Under the pieces are notes generated by a model that worked only from the letters and a program-made list of their open reading frames with translations, ran no database searches and had not been told where the DNA came from. The translations under genes were made by a program, and so were the position numbers. From contig NC_133773.1 of the NCBI RefSeq assembly GCF_003597395.2, forward strand, positions 74,936,688 to 75,000,687: 64,000 nt of DNA. The letters are read 5' to 3'. This document shows, piece after piece, positions 24,160 through 35,605 of this stretch; the first letter of the stretch is position 1; every line of letters starts with the position of its first letter. The DNA comes from Chelonoidis abingdonii (taxonomy: Eukaryota > Chordata > Testudines > Testudinidae).

Positions 24160-24479
24160 TAATTAAGAGATGTATGTATGGGTACTATTTAAGGAATAAT
24201 ATATTTATATGGAAAGTATCCTTTAGTGGACTTGGAGTAAAAATTAGTCTCAGCGATGGCACTTTCAGGCAGGATAGAGTTGACACCCAGCCTTGTTAGC
24301 TGGTGATGCAATGCAAGGTACAATTGTTTAGCCTTCCTCAATCCCAAGTCTTTCATTAGAAAACTATCAGAGGCACTAGAAAACAAATGAAACTTCTGGA
24401 AGGTAAAAAAGAAACTTCACAAGACATGGATATGTCCTGTCTCTAAACAGAAACATAAGATTGCTTCAGTATAGCACAG
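24160..24479. other. non-coding, nothing recognised
   Basis: No gene, RNA or confident repeat is recognised between the hAT element's right target duplication and the following interspersed repeat. Confidence 0.45.
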
Positions 24480-24916
24480 AGAAGGGAAAGGTATTTTGAA
24501 TCCTTTCACTGAGGGTGACATATTGAGGCACAAGGTGTTTTCATGAAAAATTGGATCCTGGTTCCTGTGCAGCCAGCTAGCTCTGAAACAGACTGAACTT
24601 GGGTGGGGGAGGAAGGAGAAGAAACATACTTTATTATATAGGAAAAGTAACTATTGGTTTGCATTTTATCATTTTGCTTTGTGTTTAACCACTTGTTTCC
24701 ACCACTCTCTCATTTCTAATCAAATCTTTATTCTTTCTTAAATAAACCTACTTTTGTTTTATTAGAAATGCTCAAAAGTGCTGTGTGGTTTATAGGAGCA
24801 GTTGCTTACAGTAAAACTAGCAAATTGGAACACACTGCTCCTTTGGAGGCAGAAGAGCTGGAATTTCTGTGAGTAGCTAATGGCAAGGGGTGGATATCAC
24901 AGGAGAATGATTCAAA
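24480..24916. repeat. probable interspersed repeat, LTR-like or non-autonomous
   Basis: The stretch contains TTCTTTCTTAAATAAACCTA followed by AAGTGCTGTGTGGTTTATAGGAGCAGTTG. From memory this resembles a high-copy sauropsid repeat. I cannot define termini or a target duplication, so the class is uncertain. Confidence 0.35.
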
Positions 24917-25083
24917 GTCCATATCTTTCTTCATTATAAATAAAAACCTAATTTTGTAACATTGAAGTGAATGGGTGCTGTGTCTTGGACTTCCAATACA
25001 GCAGACATGCTTAACTTTATGCTCTGTGAGTAGTTCTACTGAAGTCAAAAGTTTTTTTCAGGGTCAGGGTCTAAATCCTAAGA
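24917..25083 (-). repeat. right copy of an inverted repeat pair
   Basis: The reverse complement of this stretch aligns with 21010-21172, from AGATATGGACT to TTAGGATTTAGACCCTGACC, with small gaps. The pair flanks the MITE at 21914 and the hAT element at 22534, separated by about 3.7 kb. Confidence 0.55.
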
Positions 25084-25284
25084 CCCGATTCAAGTGTGGC
25101 CTTGATTAGACTACGAAAGCAATTTTACCTCCCTTGGTATTGACACCTTCTCATCAATTATTGGGAGTGGACCACATCCACCCTGACTAAATCGGCCTTC
25201 AGCATTGGTTCTCCACTTGTAGGTAACTCCTGTCTCTTCATGTGCCAATATATATTTATGCCTATATCTGTAATTTTCACTCCA

Positions 25285-25375
25285 GGCATCTGAAGAAGTG
25301 GTTTTTACCCACAAAAGCTTATGCCCAAATAAATCCGTTAGTCTTTAAGGTGCTATCAGATTCCTTGTTGTTTCT
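25285..25375 (+). repeat. interspersed repeat fragment of the CATCTGAAGAAGTG family
   Basis: The stretch holds GGCATCTGAAGAAGTGGTTT, then CCACAAAAGCTTATGCCCAA and GTTAGTCTTTAAGGTGCTA. A second, better-preserved relative is at 40491-40620. This sequence family is abundant in turtles and crocodilians, and I do not assign a class. Confidence 0.5.
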
Positions 25376-25379
25376 GTGA

Positions 25380-26160
25380 ATATAAAGTTAGAAAAGTTCT
25401 TTCAGTAACTTAAAAATACTGAGATTAAAATGGTTATTAAACTAGATTAAATAAAATGGAAATTTTCCTTTGCATTTTAGAGCCAACAACGCTTTCTGTG
25501 CCTTTGTGCATTTCTGTGCTCCATGTACCCCGTGCTGTTTACTCAAAGATTATCTTGTTTATGTTATGATTATTATACTTCATAGAAGCTAATCAAGGGA
25601 ATATTTCTCTTTTTATGACAGAATGTGGATGTTGAATTGCTCAGTTGCTTTTATACAACATTCTTGGATTTGAGATAGTGTGATATATTTAATAAAGTGT
25701 TTATAAAAGCAGATATAATAGTTTATCAGATCTCAGGCAGACATAATAACAAAACCACCCTTAGCCTGAGTGTTATGTACTGTACTTTGTAATTTACAAT
25801 ACTGTACTTCTAAATTACTTCATAGACAAAGAAAGTTGCCTACTGAGGAATCAATCTTTTAGGAACTGAAGAACTCTCTGCCTAAATATTTTTGTGTTAC
25901 TTGTTCTCTGCACAAATCATCATTTATAGCTTAGATTCAAACACAAATTATGCCTCCCCCCACACACAGTAATATATCCATTCTTTAAGAGGTTTTGGTG
26001 AAGATTGATATATCTTTTAATTTCCAGTGGAATGATTGTTTTAAGCTGAAATATTCTCTAAAAATGCATAATATGAAATCAGTATGATGAATGATTAAAT
26101 GGGCTTAAACTGAACGTTTAAGACCTTAGAGTGAGAATCAAGTGAAGAAATGGTTTGACT
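25380..26160. other. non-coding, nothing recognised
   Basis: AT-rich sequence with no gene, RNA or repeat I can support. A short ACACACA run lies near 25960. Confidence 0.45.
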
Positions 26161-26167
26161 AGGAGTG

Positions 26168-26310
26168 AATAGCTCATGAGCACATTAATAGGGAATAGGT
26201 ACTTTCATTTGTAGGTTGCCAGTTCAAATCCACACCAAGTTATTATCAATGAGCGAACTCCTTTGTGGATAGGTTTCCAGTCTTGCACCAGGCTGCCGAA
26301 CTGCTCCGAA
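26168..26310 (+). mobile_element. candidate tRNA-derived SINE head
   Basis: TAGCTCATGAG at 26170-26180 fits the pol III A-box (TRGYNNANNNG). AGTTCAAATCC at 26221-26231 fits the B-box closely. The 40-nt gap is in the tRNA range. No cloverleaf is obvious and no tail is identified, so this is a candidate SINE rather than a tRNA gene. Confidence 0.35.
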
Positions 26311-27939
26311 GAGATCCCTTTTAGTAACCTATGTGCAAACCACTTATTTGGAGACCAAATATACACTCCAGGATAGTGCTAGTCATTTCTTATGTTGCAC
26401 TGACTTTCATAGGGGCTGCTCACCCCTTATGCATCCTCTGCTTGCTACTATATGGAAAGGACAAAAGGGAGTATGCTGGGAGTGGAAAATGGTTCTTTCA
26501 GCCCTCAAGCAGAAATATTACAAACACCAAACTTGTGAATTGGCTGTTAACCCTTCGGGAGTCTAGTATCTAGTTCAACTTCACACTAGAAGTAACTATC
26601 CTTCTATAGTTACTTCTGATGTGGGTTTGCAGCTCAAAGATTATATATAAGTATATTAAACTTTTTAGATCATCCTGTTACATTTGTGGGGGTCCTGTCC
26701 TATTATGTTGTGGCCTCCTAGGGTGAAAGAGGAAAACCATCAGATGTGCAAATCCTACACTGCTTCTAGCAGTTTTGGGATTCTATATGTAATCATCAGA
26801 TTCATGACCCCTTTACGAACAAATTGACCCACTGCTTTAGTCTTCTTTCCACATTTCCAACAGCATCCCATGTCTGCAGAGTTGGCAGTAATTCTCTACC
26901 AAAAGAACCCTTTGGAGTCTAATCCTCTGACTACCAGAACTTGATTTGGGAAAGGATAGATGCGTGACTGCAAGGTCTCACAGGCAGGTGCATGCAGATA
27001 CTCACACTTATTTGGTATTTGTAATATTTCTCATGCAGAGCCATATAGGGCTTACTATCATGCCCAAGAGTTTCCAATAAGATTTCCAAATGTGCAGGAT
27101 TGGGTGATAAATTTGCACCATTGTTGGCAGAGTCAGAGGACAGGTTTAGAAACTTCAGTAACCTCTCATCCCTTGAGATGACTGTTTCATATCAAGACAA
27201 AAACAGCCTGGCAGGGTAGCATGGTAAAGCTTGCATTGCTGCTGAGTTTGTGGTTAAATAGAAGACTTCACCTCGCTTGCCATCTACAGGCTATTTTAAA
27301 ATACACTTCAAAATGATTTTGAGAAAGTCCATAAAATAAATGGTTCTGATTTCTTTTAAAGCATGCGTTTGTTAAAATGCAATCAGGAATCTGCTGTATG
27401 AAGATTAACTTCCTAGGTTATCATAGTACTTCCAGTTTGGTTTGGTTATGCTCCATAAAGATGTAATCTTGCCCACAGAAGTTGTAAGCAATAAATAGAT
27501 TGAGGGATAAGAGAATCAATAGCGTAGGGGTCATAATTGAAAGGGATAGTCTCAAACCTTCTCAGAACACTAAGTATATAATTTTACTTCTTCCTTATCA
27601 GAGATGGAAGTACAAGTAGTTGAAAAGCTGCCTTGAAGAAGAGTCTTAAGGGTATGTCTATGAGTCATGTGTAAAAACATTTGCTCAACAAAGTTTATTA
27701 AAAGGTTTATATAATTCTTTGAGCAGTCAGAAAAATCCACACATTGGCCTGAAGGGATTAGGAGGGCATGGTATTGGATTAACAACTACTCCAGTAGAAG
27801 TATGAAGATGATCCAAGATAATTCAGAAGCCCCCTAAAGTCCTGTGCAGTAAAGCAATACAGTTTATTAATCCACACAGAATATGTAGGACACCTGATAG
27901 ACTCCAAAGAGTGAAACCAGTATCCTTAGATCAATATCA
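26311..27939. other. non-coding, nothing recognised
   Basis: No gene or confident repeat is recognised in this stretch. Its short open frames have no family resemblance I can name. Confidence 0.45.
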
Positions 27940-28121
27940 GGCCCTGTCTACATTAGGGACTTTTGCATGGATGTAGCTTCACTGGTGCAAATCTCCAGTG
28001 TGGATGTGCTGCACTGCTGGAATGTAAGCAAAACAATACTTTACACTGGTGTAGCACAACTACACTGGGGATTGTGCTGCTGCAGCTACACCTGTGCAAA
28101 AATCCTCAACACAGACAAACC
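27940..28121. mobile_element. MITE with GTCTACA termini (copy 2)
   Basis: The left end reads GGCCCTGTCTACATTAGGG and the right end CCTCAACACAGACAAACC, an imperfect inverted match. The interior has TGTAGCTTCACTGGTGCAAA and a later GTGCTGCTGCAGCTACACCT, also roughly inverted. There is no coding content. Confidence 0.5.
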
Positions 28122-28244
28122 TTTAGAAATGCACATGCAGTGAGAGCGAGACACACTTCTGCGCATATGATGTGACAGTGGCCCAAGGTCTGGTTAATCA
28201 TTATCTGGCCCCAGTCTAAACTCTGGGTACCACCACAGCTTATG

Positions 28245-28370
28245 ATTACTATTTATTTATATTGGGGTTGCACCTAGAGAGCAGGACCTCATTGTACCAG
28301 GCACTGTGCAAGTATATAATAAAGAGATGACTCTGGCTCAGAGGCACTTGCCATCTAAGGTAATGTTTGT
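28245..28370 (+). repeat. short interspersed repeat, ATTGTACCAGGCACTGTGCA family (copy 1)
   Basis: The core reads CAGGACCTCATTGTACCAGG then CACTGTGCAAGTATATAATA, and it ends ACTTGCCATCTAAGG. Related cores are at 54115, 55910 and perhaps 50310. It is a known type of dispersed sauropsid repeat, and I do not assert a family name. Confidence 0.45.
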
Positions 28371-28559
28371 TGCTGCATCAGCTCTGGCACTCTATGGAGA
28401 TTTAATTAAAACAGCACTGATTCAAAATCGACTTTCCCTAGGTGGCAGCTTGGTGTTATCTAAGTGGAAGTTTTAATCATGGTCTCTGCTTGCTCTCATT
28501 AAGACCTCCCCTTTTGCCTATGGAAGGGAGATGGAAAAATCCACGCAGTTGTGGTGTAA

Positions 28560-30060
28560 CAAACAGGAATACTCATAAAAGACTGAACTTTATTTCCTGG
28601 CACAAGCCATCTGACATGGATGTGACTCTAGGCAGCCCTGTATTCATACCTACACACTACTGCAAGGACTTTTGTACAAAATTTACCTTAGGAAGTATCA
28701 TTTGAAAACCAATAACACACTGGTCAACAATATCATTGTGAAATGTATGTGGCAAAGCTGTGTGTGAAATTATGGATACTCACTAATATTATGCTTTAAA
28801 GTCTGTGACAAAAAGATGTTTAAATCATGGATGTCATGGGGACTTGATAAACAAGTTTCCTCTAGAAAAAGAAAGAGGCCAACACCTCAAACCAGGTGTG
28901 GCCCATATTCAGTGGGCTATTCATTTATAGCAGAGGTTGCAGCAGAAGATAATTTGCATAGTAACAACACCATGGATTTATCTTCCAGACCTCATGGCTT
29001 TTTTACTTAGCATGAATTAATGGATTTTATCAGGGGTACCCTTCAGAAGAACACAATTCATAGTGGGTACCCTTCTTCTGGGGTACCCTTCAGAACACAA
29101 CAACATAGTTCATTGAACTATGAAGAGAGGAGGAGTGCATCCATAAGTTATCCTTCACTTTAAGGAGTCAAAAAAACCAAGTAATTTGGTCTCTGTGATG
29201 GATCTGGGGCCTGGACAGGCCAGCCAGTGAAAAGCTAGAAAGAAGACTGTGGGTCAGAGAAACCAACTTGAACAAACACTTTACCTTGCTAGATTGAAGG
29301 CAGGTCTACACTACAGTAGGGATCGATGCTTTGAGTAAAGACCCACCAAATCGACTGCAGATCGCTCTCCAGTCGACCCCTGTACTCTACCCTTGATGAG
29401 AAGAGTAAGGTAAGTCAATGGGAGATTTTCTCCTGTCGACTCCTGGTGGTGTAGACCTCATGGTAACTTGACTTAAGATACATCGACCCCAGCTATGTTA
29501 TTCACATAGCTGGAGTTGCGTAGTGTAGGTCGACTTACCGCAGTAGTGTAGACATAGCCAAAGTTTCAGACTTTTAAATGTGTGTTTTCACTTTCATTTG
29601 CTATCTGTATTTTTATTTCTTTCCTTGGTATCACTTGGTGTATGCTCTTTTGTTAATAAACTTGTTTTGCTCTCATTATAAATCATCTATGCTGTTTAAA
29701 TTCAGTAAAATATGTGCTTCTAGTAAACTGACAGACTGGGATATTTTACTGCCTCTGTAGAGGCAGCAAACCTATTACTTTTCCTGTGAAGGTCCAGTGT
29801 GAGGTACTGGATTCTGCACGAGTACTATTTTGGGGTGAATATGGGTCTGGAAGGGTACTAAGATCAGCCTGTCAGGAGTAACCAACTTGGTCAATACCAA
29901 AGTAAGGCTTGTGGGCTGCTGTCAGTCTGTTGGAGTCAGAGCTCTGAATCAAAGTTAAATAGCCATAAGTTACACAGGGTTACAAAGCAGATGTTGACTG
30001 AACCCCTTACTGGCTTGGGTGAACTCCAAAATGTTACAATGGGTCAGCGGTACAAAAGTT
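28560..30060. repeat. probable composite interspersed repeat, LTR-like, split by a MITE
   Basis: The left part includes ACCAATAACACACTGGTCAA and TGAAATGTATGTGGCAAAG. The right part includes TTGTTAATAAACTTGTTTTG and GATGTTGACTGAACCCCTTA. From memory these resemble high-copy repeats of turtles and crocodilians. The MITE at 29299-29559 interrupts the stretch. I see no gag/pol coding and no defined ends. Confidence 0.35.
29299..29559. mobile_element. MITE with GTCTACACTAC termini (copy 3)
   Basis: The left end reads GGCAGGTCTACACTAC and the right end GTAGTGTAGACATAGCC, clean terminal inverted repeats. Subterminal segments include TCGACCCCTG and CATCGACCCCAGCTATGTTA. The element is 261 bp and non-coding. 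The flanks share only AA, so the target duplication is undefined. Confidence 0.65.
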
Positions 30061-30639
30061 AATTCTGTCATGTGATTCCCGAGATGGTCTCACCTCCTTG
30101 CTTCTTGGGGGATAGTAAGAGAAGGAAAGAGCCACAACTGAAAAGTGTGGGAGGATGAATGCTAAAAGAGAAATGACTGATTAGGTGGCTGGAATGTTGA
30201 ATGAATTATTTGTAGGGAGAGGAGGAATATTGACTGGATGGATATTTTGGCAATGATGGATGGGAAAGAGAACTGTATTAGTGGCTTGAGTAACTACTTT
30301 GAAGTTTTGCTTGGAAGTCCACCCACACATTGTTATGCCATTGTCTTCATGTTTTTCAGGATCTGCGGGCATGACGGGCAGAGAAGATTCTCAGTGAAAC
30401 CTTAAAAGGGGAAGATGACGAAAATATCCTCACTGCTCTGTTGTTTGTGGTTGTCATGGTGGTACTGAAGAAGCTGCTATTGACTCCAGACAGCACCTTG
30501 AGAGATAGAGAAGTCCTGGTGTCCACTTTCTCTCACCTGTGCACAAGTGCAGGAGATAAATGTATTGGGTCTGTGTGTGAGTGGAGAAGACAATTGAACT
30601 GGGGTTGTGAGTGGAGAAGAGTGTGTCAGTGAGGTGGTG

Positions 30640-31030
30640 GCAAATGTAAGGGTGGGGAGGGAAATATATTTGGGGTTCAGTGGAGCATGGTGTTGGGTGG
30701 AATTAAAGGGTAGAGAGGTAAATGGGATAGAAGAGAATGAGTTTGTTAGACATGAGTGAAAATGAGAAGCAGGAGAAGAAAAAAGATTTGTTGAGGGGTA
30801 GAGTAAGATTACAGGGTATAGAGGAGGAAAAAGAGACTGGGAGGAAGGGAGAAAGGATGGATGGAAAAATACAAAAAAAAGAGTAAGAAAGACAAGGAGA
30901 AACAGATTGAAAGAACATGGGTAGAAAAGAGGGAGAGAACCAAATGAGAGGAATCTGAAGAAGTTAGAGGTAGAGAAAAGGGAAAAGGAAGAACAGACAC
31001 TGAAAATACTGGAGGAAAAGAGACACAAAG
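30640..31030 (+). repeat. purine-rich (GA) low-complexity tract
   Basis: The plus strand is overwhelmingly A and G for nearly 400 bp, with GGAGAAGAAAAAAGA- and GGGAGGAAGGGAGAAAGG-type runs. The minus strand therefore shows a long Ser/Phe/Leu-rich open frame, which is a composition effect and not a gene. Confidence 0.75.
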
Positions 31031-31196
31031 TTCTATAATGGCAGCAAAAATAATGGGTATAAGGATGGGAAACTGTCGAAGAACCTTACTATAATAGATA
31101 TGGAGTATTGGTGTGTTGAAAATACCTTGTCTAGTGTTCTGTGTATGCATATAGATAGTATATGCATGTTTTTATATGAGTTGTACACTTGTACAT

Positions 31197-31770
31197 TAAT
31201 AGATTCCATGGCCAGAATGGACCATTGTGATAATCTAGACCTCCTGTATAACTGTATAACTTCCTAAAAACAATTACTAGAGCACAGCTTTTAGAAAATT
31301 TACACTTAGAAAAACATTGGCTTTGATTTAAAAATAGTAAGTGATGGAGAATCCACCATGACCCTTCACAAATTGTTCTAGTGGTTAATTACCCTCACTG
31401 TCAACAATTTATGCCTTATTTCTAGTCTGAATTTGTCTAGCTTAAACTTTCACCAACTGGCTTGTACTATATCTTTCTCTGCTAAACTGAAGAGCTCACT
31501 ATTAAATATGTGTTCCTCATGTTGATACTTATAGACTGTAATCAGATCACCCCTTTAACCTTCTCTTCGTTAAGATAATAGATTGAGCTCTTTGAGTCTA
31601 TGACTTGTTTTCTAGGCATGTTTTCTAATCCTTTAATCATTTTTGTGGCTCTTCTCTGAACACTTGCCAATGATCAACATCCTTTTTTTAATTGTGGGCA
31701 CCAGAACTGGATGCAGTATTCCTGCAGTGATTGTGCCAAATACAGAGGTAAAATAGCCTCTCTATTCTTA
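31197..31770 (-). mobile_element. CR1-type LINE, 3' fragment
   Basis: The plus strand reads the reverse complement of a CR1 3' end, including ATGGAGAATCCACCATGACC, GTTAATTACCCTCACTGT, AATCCTTTAATCATTTTTGT and CACCAGAACTGGATGCAGTA. The element is 5'-truncated near 31770, and only the last part of the reverse transcriptase frame and the 3' UTR remain, with many substitutions. It looks older than the copy at 34017. Confidence 0.8.
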
Positions 31771-32471
31771 TGGGTCTGACTCACAGTTCAGGCTGAACTT
31801 TGCTTTACCCTGTACTTTCCCTATTCCAGGGCTGGCCTGGGGACTGCCTGACCCTTGCTGTAAATCAAAGCAGCCTTAAAGCTCCTCTAACTTGTTCTGG
31901 TTGCCCATGGCCACAAGGGACTATCCTAGCACCTGAGAATAACTAGAGCACAGAAACAGTCTGGCCATATCTCCTGGCCTCCGATCATGGCCCCTTTGCT
32001 GGGAGGCTGCGACGGGGACAGTAGTTACATCTGTTCTATGTCACCTGGGGAATCCCCTGCACCCAGGGTGTTGCCCATGCATGAATCAGCCAATATCATA
32101 GCTCTGTTATGCTCCTCTAGTGGCACAGAGGGGCCAAAAGACAATGGAAAGTCAGGCCCATCTATGAATATTTTTTCCCCTCTGAGATTTGTAATGAGAA
32201 ATCAATTATAAAAAAGTTTAACCAGGGCTTCCTGGAAGCTTGTCAGTGAGTGTCTTTTAAACTCTCTCTCCAATCAATGGAAAATATTTCTGTGAATCAA
32301 ATTCTGCCCTCTCTACATGTGTTAAATACCCATTAAAGTTGATGGCTGAGCAAGTCTGAGGGCAGAGTCTGACCCCTGTGTAAATTCATCCTTTCTGATC
32401 TCCGTTGGTGGTGGTATTATACAGGTGGATCTTATTGAATTACTGTATGTTCACTGCAATCTTTGTCAAAA
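31771..32471. other. non-coding, one old repeat fragment
   Basis: No gene is supported. CAAATTCTGCCCTCTCTACA near 32299 and GAGGGCAGAGTCTGACCCCT near 32359 form an approximate inverted pair, another degraded short palindromic repeat. Confidence 0.45.
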
Positions 32472-32765
32472 GGTATGTCTACACTACCCGCCGGATCGGT
32501 GGGTAGCGATTGATTTATCAGGGATCGATATATTGTGCCTAGATGAGACACGATATATCGATCCCCGAACGCACTTCCGTCAACTCCGGAACTCCACCAG
32601 GGCGAGTAGCAGTAGTGGAGTTGACAGGGGGAGCTGCGGCCGTCTATCCCACACCATGAAGATGAGAGGTAAGTCGAAAAAAGATACGTCAACTTCAGCT
32701 ATGCTATTCCCATAGCTGAAGTTGCATATCCTACATTGACCCAGCCCCTTAGCGTAGACCAGGCC
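32472..32765. mobile_element. MITE with GTCTACACTAC termini (copy 4)
   Basis: The left end reads GGTATGTCTACACTAC and the right end AGCGTAGACCAGGCC. Internal segments ATCGATATATTG and CGATATATCGATCCC form a second inverted pair. The element is 294 bp, non-coding, and close in length and layout to the copy at 29299. Target duplication is not clear. Confidence 0.65.
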
Positions 32766-33039
32766 AAAGGCACACATATTCCACAATATTCATAATGGGG
32801 CAATGTAATAGGAAACAAAACATCTTTGAAGTAGCTCCTTTAAAAAAAAATGAAAGCCCAGCAATGGTAACACACACTTATCTTTCACCCACATACAACC
32901 ACACCATTACCACTGAGATCACCCAGTGCTTGGATGATATCAGCCTTTGGATGAAGAACAGTTGAGTGAAGCAAGAGAGAAGTTATACTGGTGGATAGAG
33001 GAAAGCACTTGGAAGACTTTGCAGCCATGGTGCAGTCTC

Positions 33040-33850
33040 CTTTGGTTGATGATGTGCATCCAGTCAGACGGTAGTTTAGGTGTGCTCCTGGATTCCTCAT
33101 TGACACTGAGTTCCCATCTAGCAGCAGCATCCACGAGTAATTCTTTCTACCATCATCAGTTAGCAAGGAGATGCTGTCACATCCTGATGATGAGCTGACA
33201 TATATACACACTTTTGTCACCTGCTATCTGGGCTACAGTGAGGCAATATACAGGGCCCAATCCATGTGCCATCTTCCAGTGAATGACATACTGCTTGGGT
33301 TTTTTTTTTTTGCTTGGTCACTTTGACAAATGCCAGAAATATTTCCCCTCACCCTACCTGGCAAAATGCCTAGGGCTTCTCTAATGTAAACGAAGGCTTC
33401 TGTGCTTAGGAAACTCCAACCAGAGGTATAGTGGAGTTAAAATACACTGGATCAGAGTCCTGACACTTTTTCTGCAGTGGAGTATGACATTTTGTTCTCA
33501 GCATGAAGCCCTTTGAACAGCATGACCATACATCTGCATCTAAGGTCATGTCAGTGGGGGCATTCTTGTATTGTGTCGCCCATTCATGACTACATGATGG
33601 ACTTCAACTGGCACAGAATGCTGCAGCATGTATCTTCAGCAACTTGGACTACTGCAAGCACATCACACTGGCCTTGCACTCTCTATGATGGCTTCCCATA
33701 AACTGTTGAGTCAAAGTTCAGGGTCTGTGTTCTAATCTTCAAGGTGCTCAATAGCCTGGTTCCAGGATAGCTAAAAGATTTCCTAAAGCTCCAGGATGAA
33801 TACTCCAGTCAACAACTCTGCTTCTCAGGCACAATGAAAATTTCTACTAC
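33040..33850 (+). mobile_element. L2-like LINE, reverse transcriptase C-terminal fragment
   Basis: Plus-strand translation near 33076-33140 reads LGVLLDSSLTLSSHLAAAST, the L2-type motif after the polymerase core. Around 33600-33800, broken frames give QNAAA and FRVCVLIFKVLNSLVPG, matching the family segment HWLP..YRI.FK...L.FK.L. Frameshifts and stops are frequent, and a T-run at about 33300-33311 interrupts it. This is an old, inactive copy. Confidence 0.65.
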
Positions 33851-34016
33851 AAGGGTAAAGCTCATCTGTGAAGGAGACAGCATTGTCTTGGGGACAGGTC
33901 TGAGAGTGTTAAACAAATACCCACAAGAGCGAAGGATGATCACAAATGACACCACTTTTCACTCCAGGGGCAAGACATACTTGCTTGAATTTGCCTTCTT
34001 TAGCGTAAACATATAA

Positions 34017-35005
34017 TAGAATCATAGACTATTAGAGTTAGAAGAGACCTCAGGAGATCATCTAGTCCAACCCCCTGCTCAAAGCAGGACCAACACCAAC
34101 TAAATCATCCCAACCAGGGCTTTGTCAAGCTGGGCATTAAAAACCTCTAAGGATGAAGATTCCATCACCTCCCTAGGTAACCCATTCCAGTGCTTCACCA
34201 CCCTTCTAGTGAAATAGTGTTTCCTAATATCCAACTTAGACCTCCACCACTGCAACTTGAGACCCTTGCTTCTTGTTCTGTCATCTGCCACCACTGAGAA
34301 CAGCCGAGCTCCATCTTCTTTGGAACCCTCCCCTCATGTAGTTGAAGGCTGCTATCCCCCCTTGGATTTGAGAATCCCCCTCACTCTTCTCTTCTCCAGA
34401 CTAAATAAGACCAGTTCCCTCAGCCTCTCCTTGTAAGTCATGTACCCCAGCCCGCTAATCATTTTTGTTGCCCTTCCCTGGACTCTCTCCAATTTGTCCA
34501 CATCCCTTCTGTAGTGCGGGGGGGTGGGACCAAAACTGGACACAATACTCCAGGTGTGACCTCACCAGTGCCAAATAGAGAGGAACAATCACTTCCCTCA
34601 GTATGCTGGCAATGATCCTACTAATACAGCCCAATATGCCATTGGCCTTCCTGGCAACAAGGGGACACCGCTGACTCTCATCCAGCTTCTTATCCACTGT
34701 AATCCCCAGGTCCTTCTCTGCAGAACTGCTGCTTAGCCAGTTAGTTCCTAGCCTGTAGCGGTACATGGGATTCTTCCTTTCTAAGTGCAAGACTCTGGCC
34801 TTGTCCTTGCTGAACCTTAGATTTCTTTTGGCCCAATCCTCCAATTTGTCTAGGTCACTCTGGACCCTATCCCTACCTTCCAGTGTATCTACCTCTCCCC
34901 ACAGCTTAGTGTCATCTGCAAAGTTGCTGAAGGTGCAATCCATCCCATCATCCAGATCATTAATAAAGATGTTGAACAAAATCGCCCCCAGGACGGGGCT
35001 TGATG
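34017..35005 (-). mobile_element. CR1 LINE, 5'-truncated, relatively well preserved
   Basis: The 3' end reads (minus strand) CTCTAATAGTCTATGATTCTA at 34017-34037, typical of CR1. Upstream, one open frame on the minus strand carries LGAILFNIFINDLDDG, the catalytic FADD at 34911-34922, DTKLWGEVDTLEGRD and RSHLEYCVQFW, all features of the CR1 reverse transcriptase C-terminal half. Sequence before the LGAILF region is absent, so the copy is 5'-truncated at about 1 kb. Later frame breaks inactivate it. Confidence 0.9.
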
Positions 35006-35349
35006 CCAGCTGATGCCAGTTGCCAACTAGATATTGAGCAGTGTGTACATTTAAAAACAGAAAACAATGCTCCAAAATGCCCTACCAAAAAAATACTGTG
35101 TTGCACACACAATTCTCCTCTCGAGAGAGGATAAACCAGATATATGATTGATTTTAGTCAGGTCACTTAATGCACCACTGGAAGATGCTCAGATACTATG
35201 GTGATGAGGATAGTATAAGAACCCACATAGAATAGACCAAAATAGAAACCAGTGCATTTGTGTTGCATTCCTGATATCATAAACCCTCTTCATCTCTATA
35301 TTTGCATTAAGTTTAACTAGTAAATGATATATCTATCAACAGTATGCGA

Positions 35350-35605
35350 GCAAGGATGTTCCAGTGGTGAGATTGATAGCTGAGACCTGGGATACTCATG
35401 TTCAGTTCCCAGATTTGCTACAGACTTCCAGTGTAATCTTGAGCTAGTAACTTAGGCACCTAAATACCTTTGAGGGTCTGGGCCTCAGTCTCTCTCTGCC
35501 TCAGTTTTCCCACCTGTAAAATGGAGATTTAGTAGTAGCCCTACCTACCAACAGTATTGTGAGGCATTCAAAGTTTACAGTGGTGGGGCCATATAAGGAC
35601 CATTC
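35350..35605 (+). mobile_element. MIR-like tRNA-derived SINE with an inserted repeat segment
   Basis: The order is CCAGTGGTGAGATTGATAGC, then GTTCAGTTCCCAGATTTGCTAC, then CCTCAGTTTTCCCACCTGTA with AAATGGAGATTTAGTAGTAG, then TATTGTGAGGCATTC. This is the MIR/CORE-SINE layout. Between the usual CTTGAGC-AAGT-AACTTA and CTCTGCCTCAG parts sits TTAGGCACCTAAATACCTTT with GAGGGTCTGGGCC, a piece of another short repeat. Confidence 0.7.

Noticed and set aside
26168..26240. A tRNA gene at the A-box/B-box pair
   Set aside because: No acceptor stem or cloverleaf can be drawn around the boxes, so I call only a candidate SINE head.
30477..31028. 183-codon minus-strand open frame
   Set aside because: It is the pyrimidine strand of a GA-rich tract. 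The Ser/Phe/Leu-rich translation reflects composition and not a protein.
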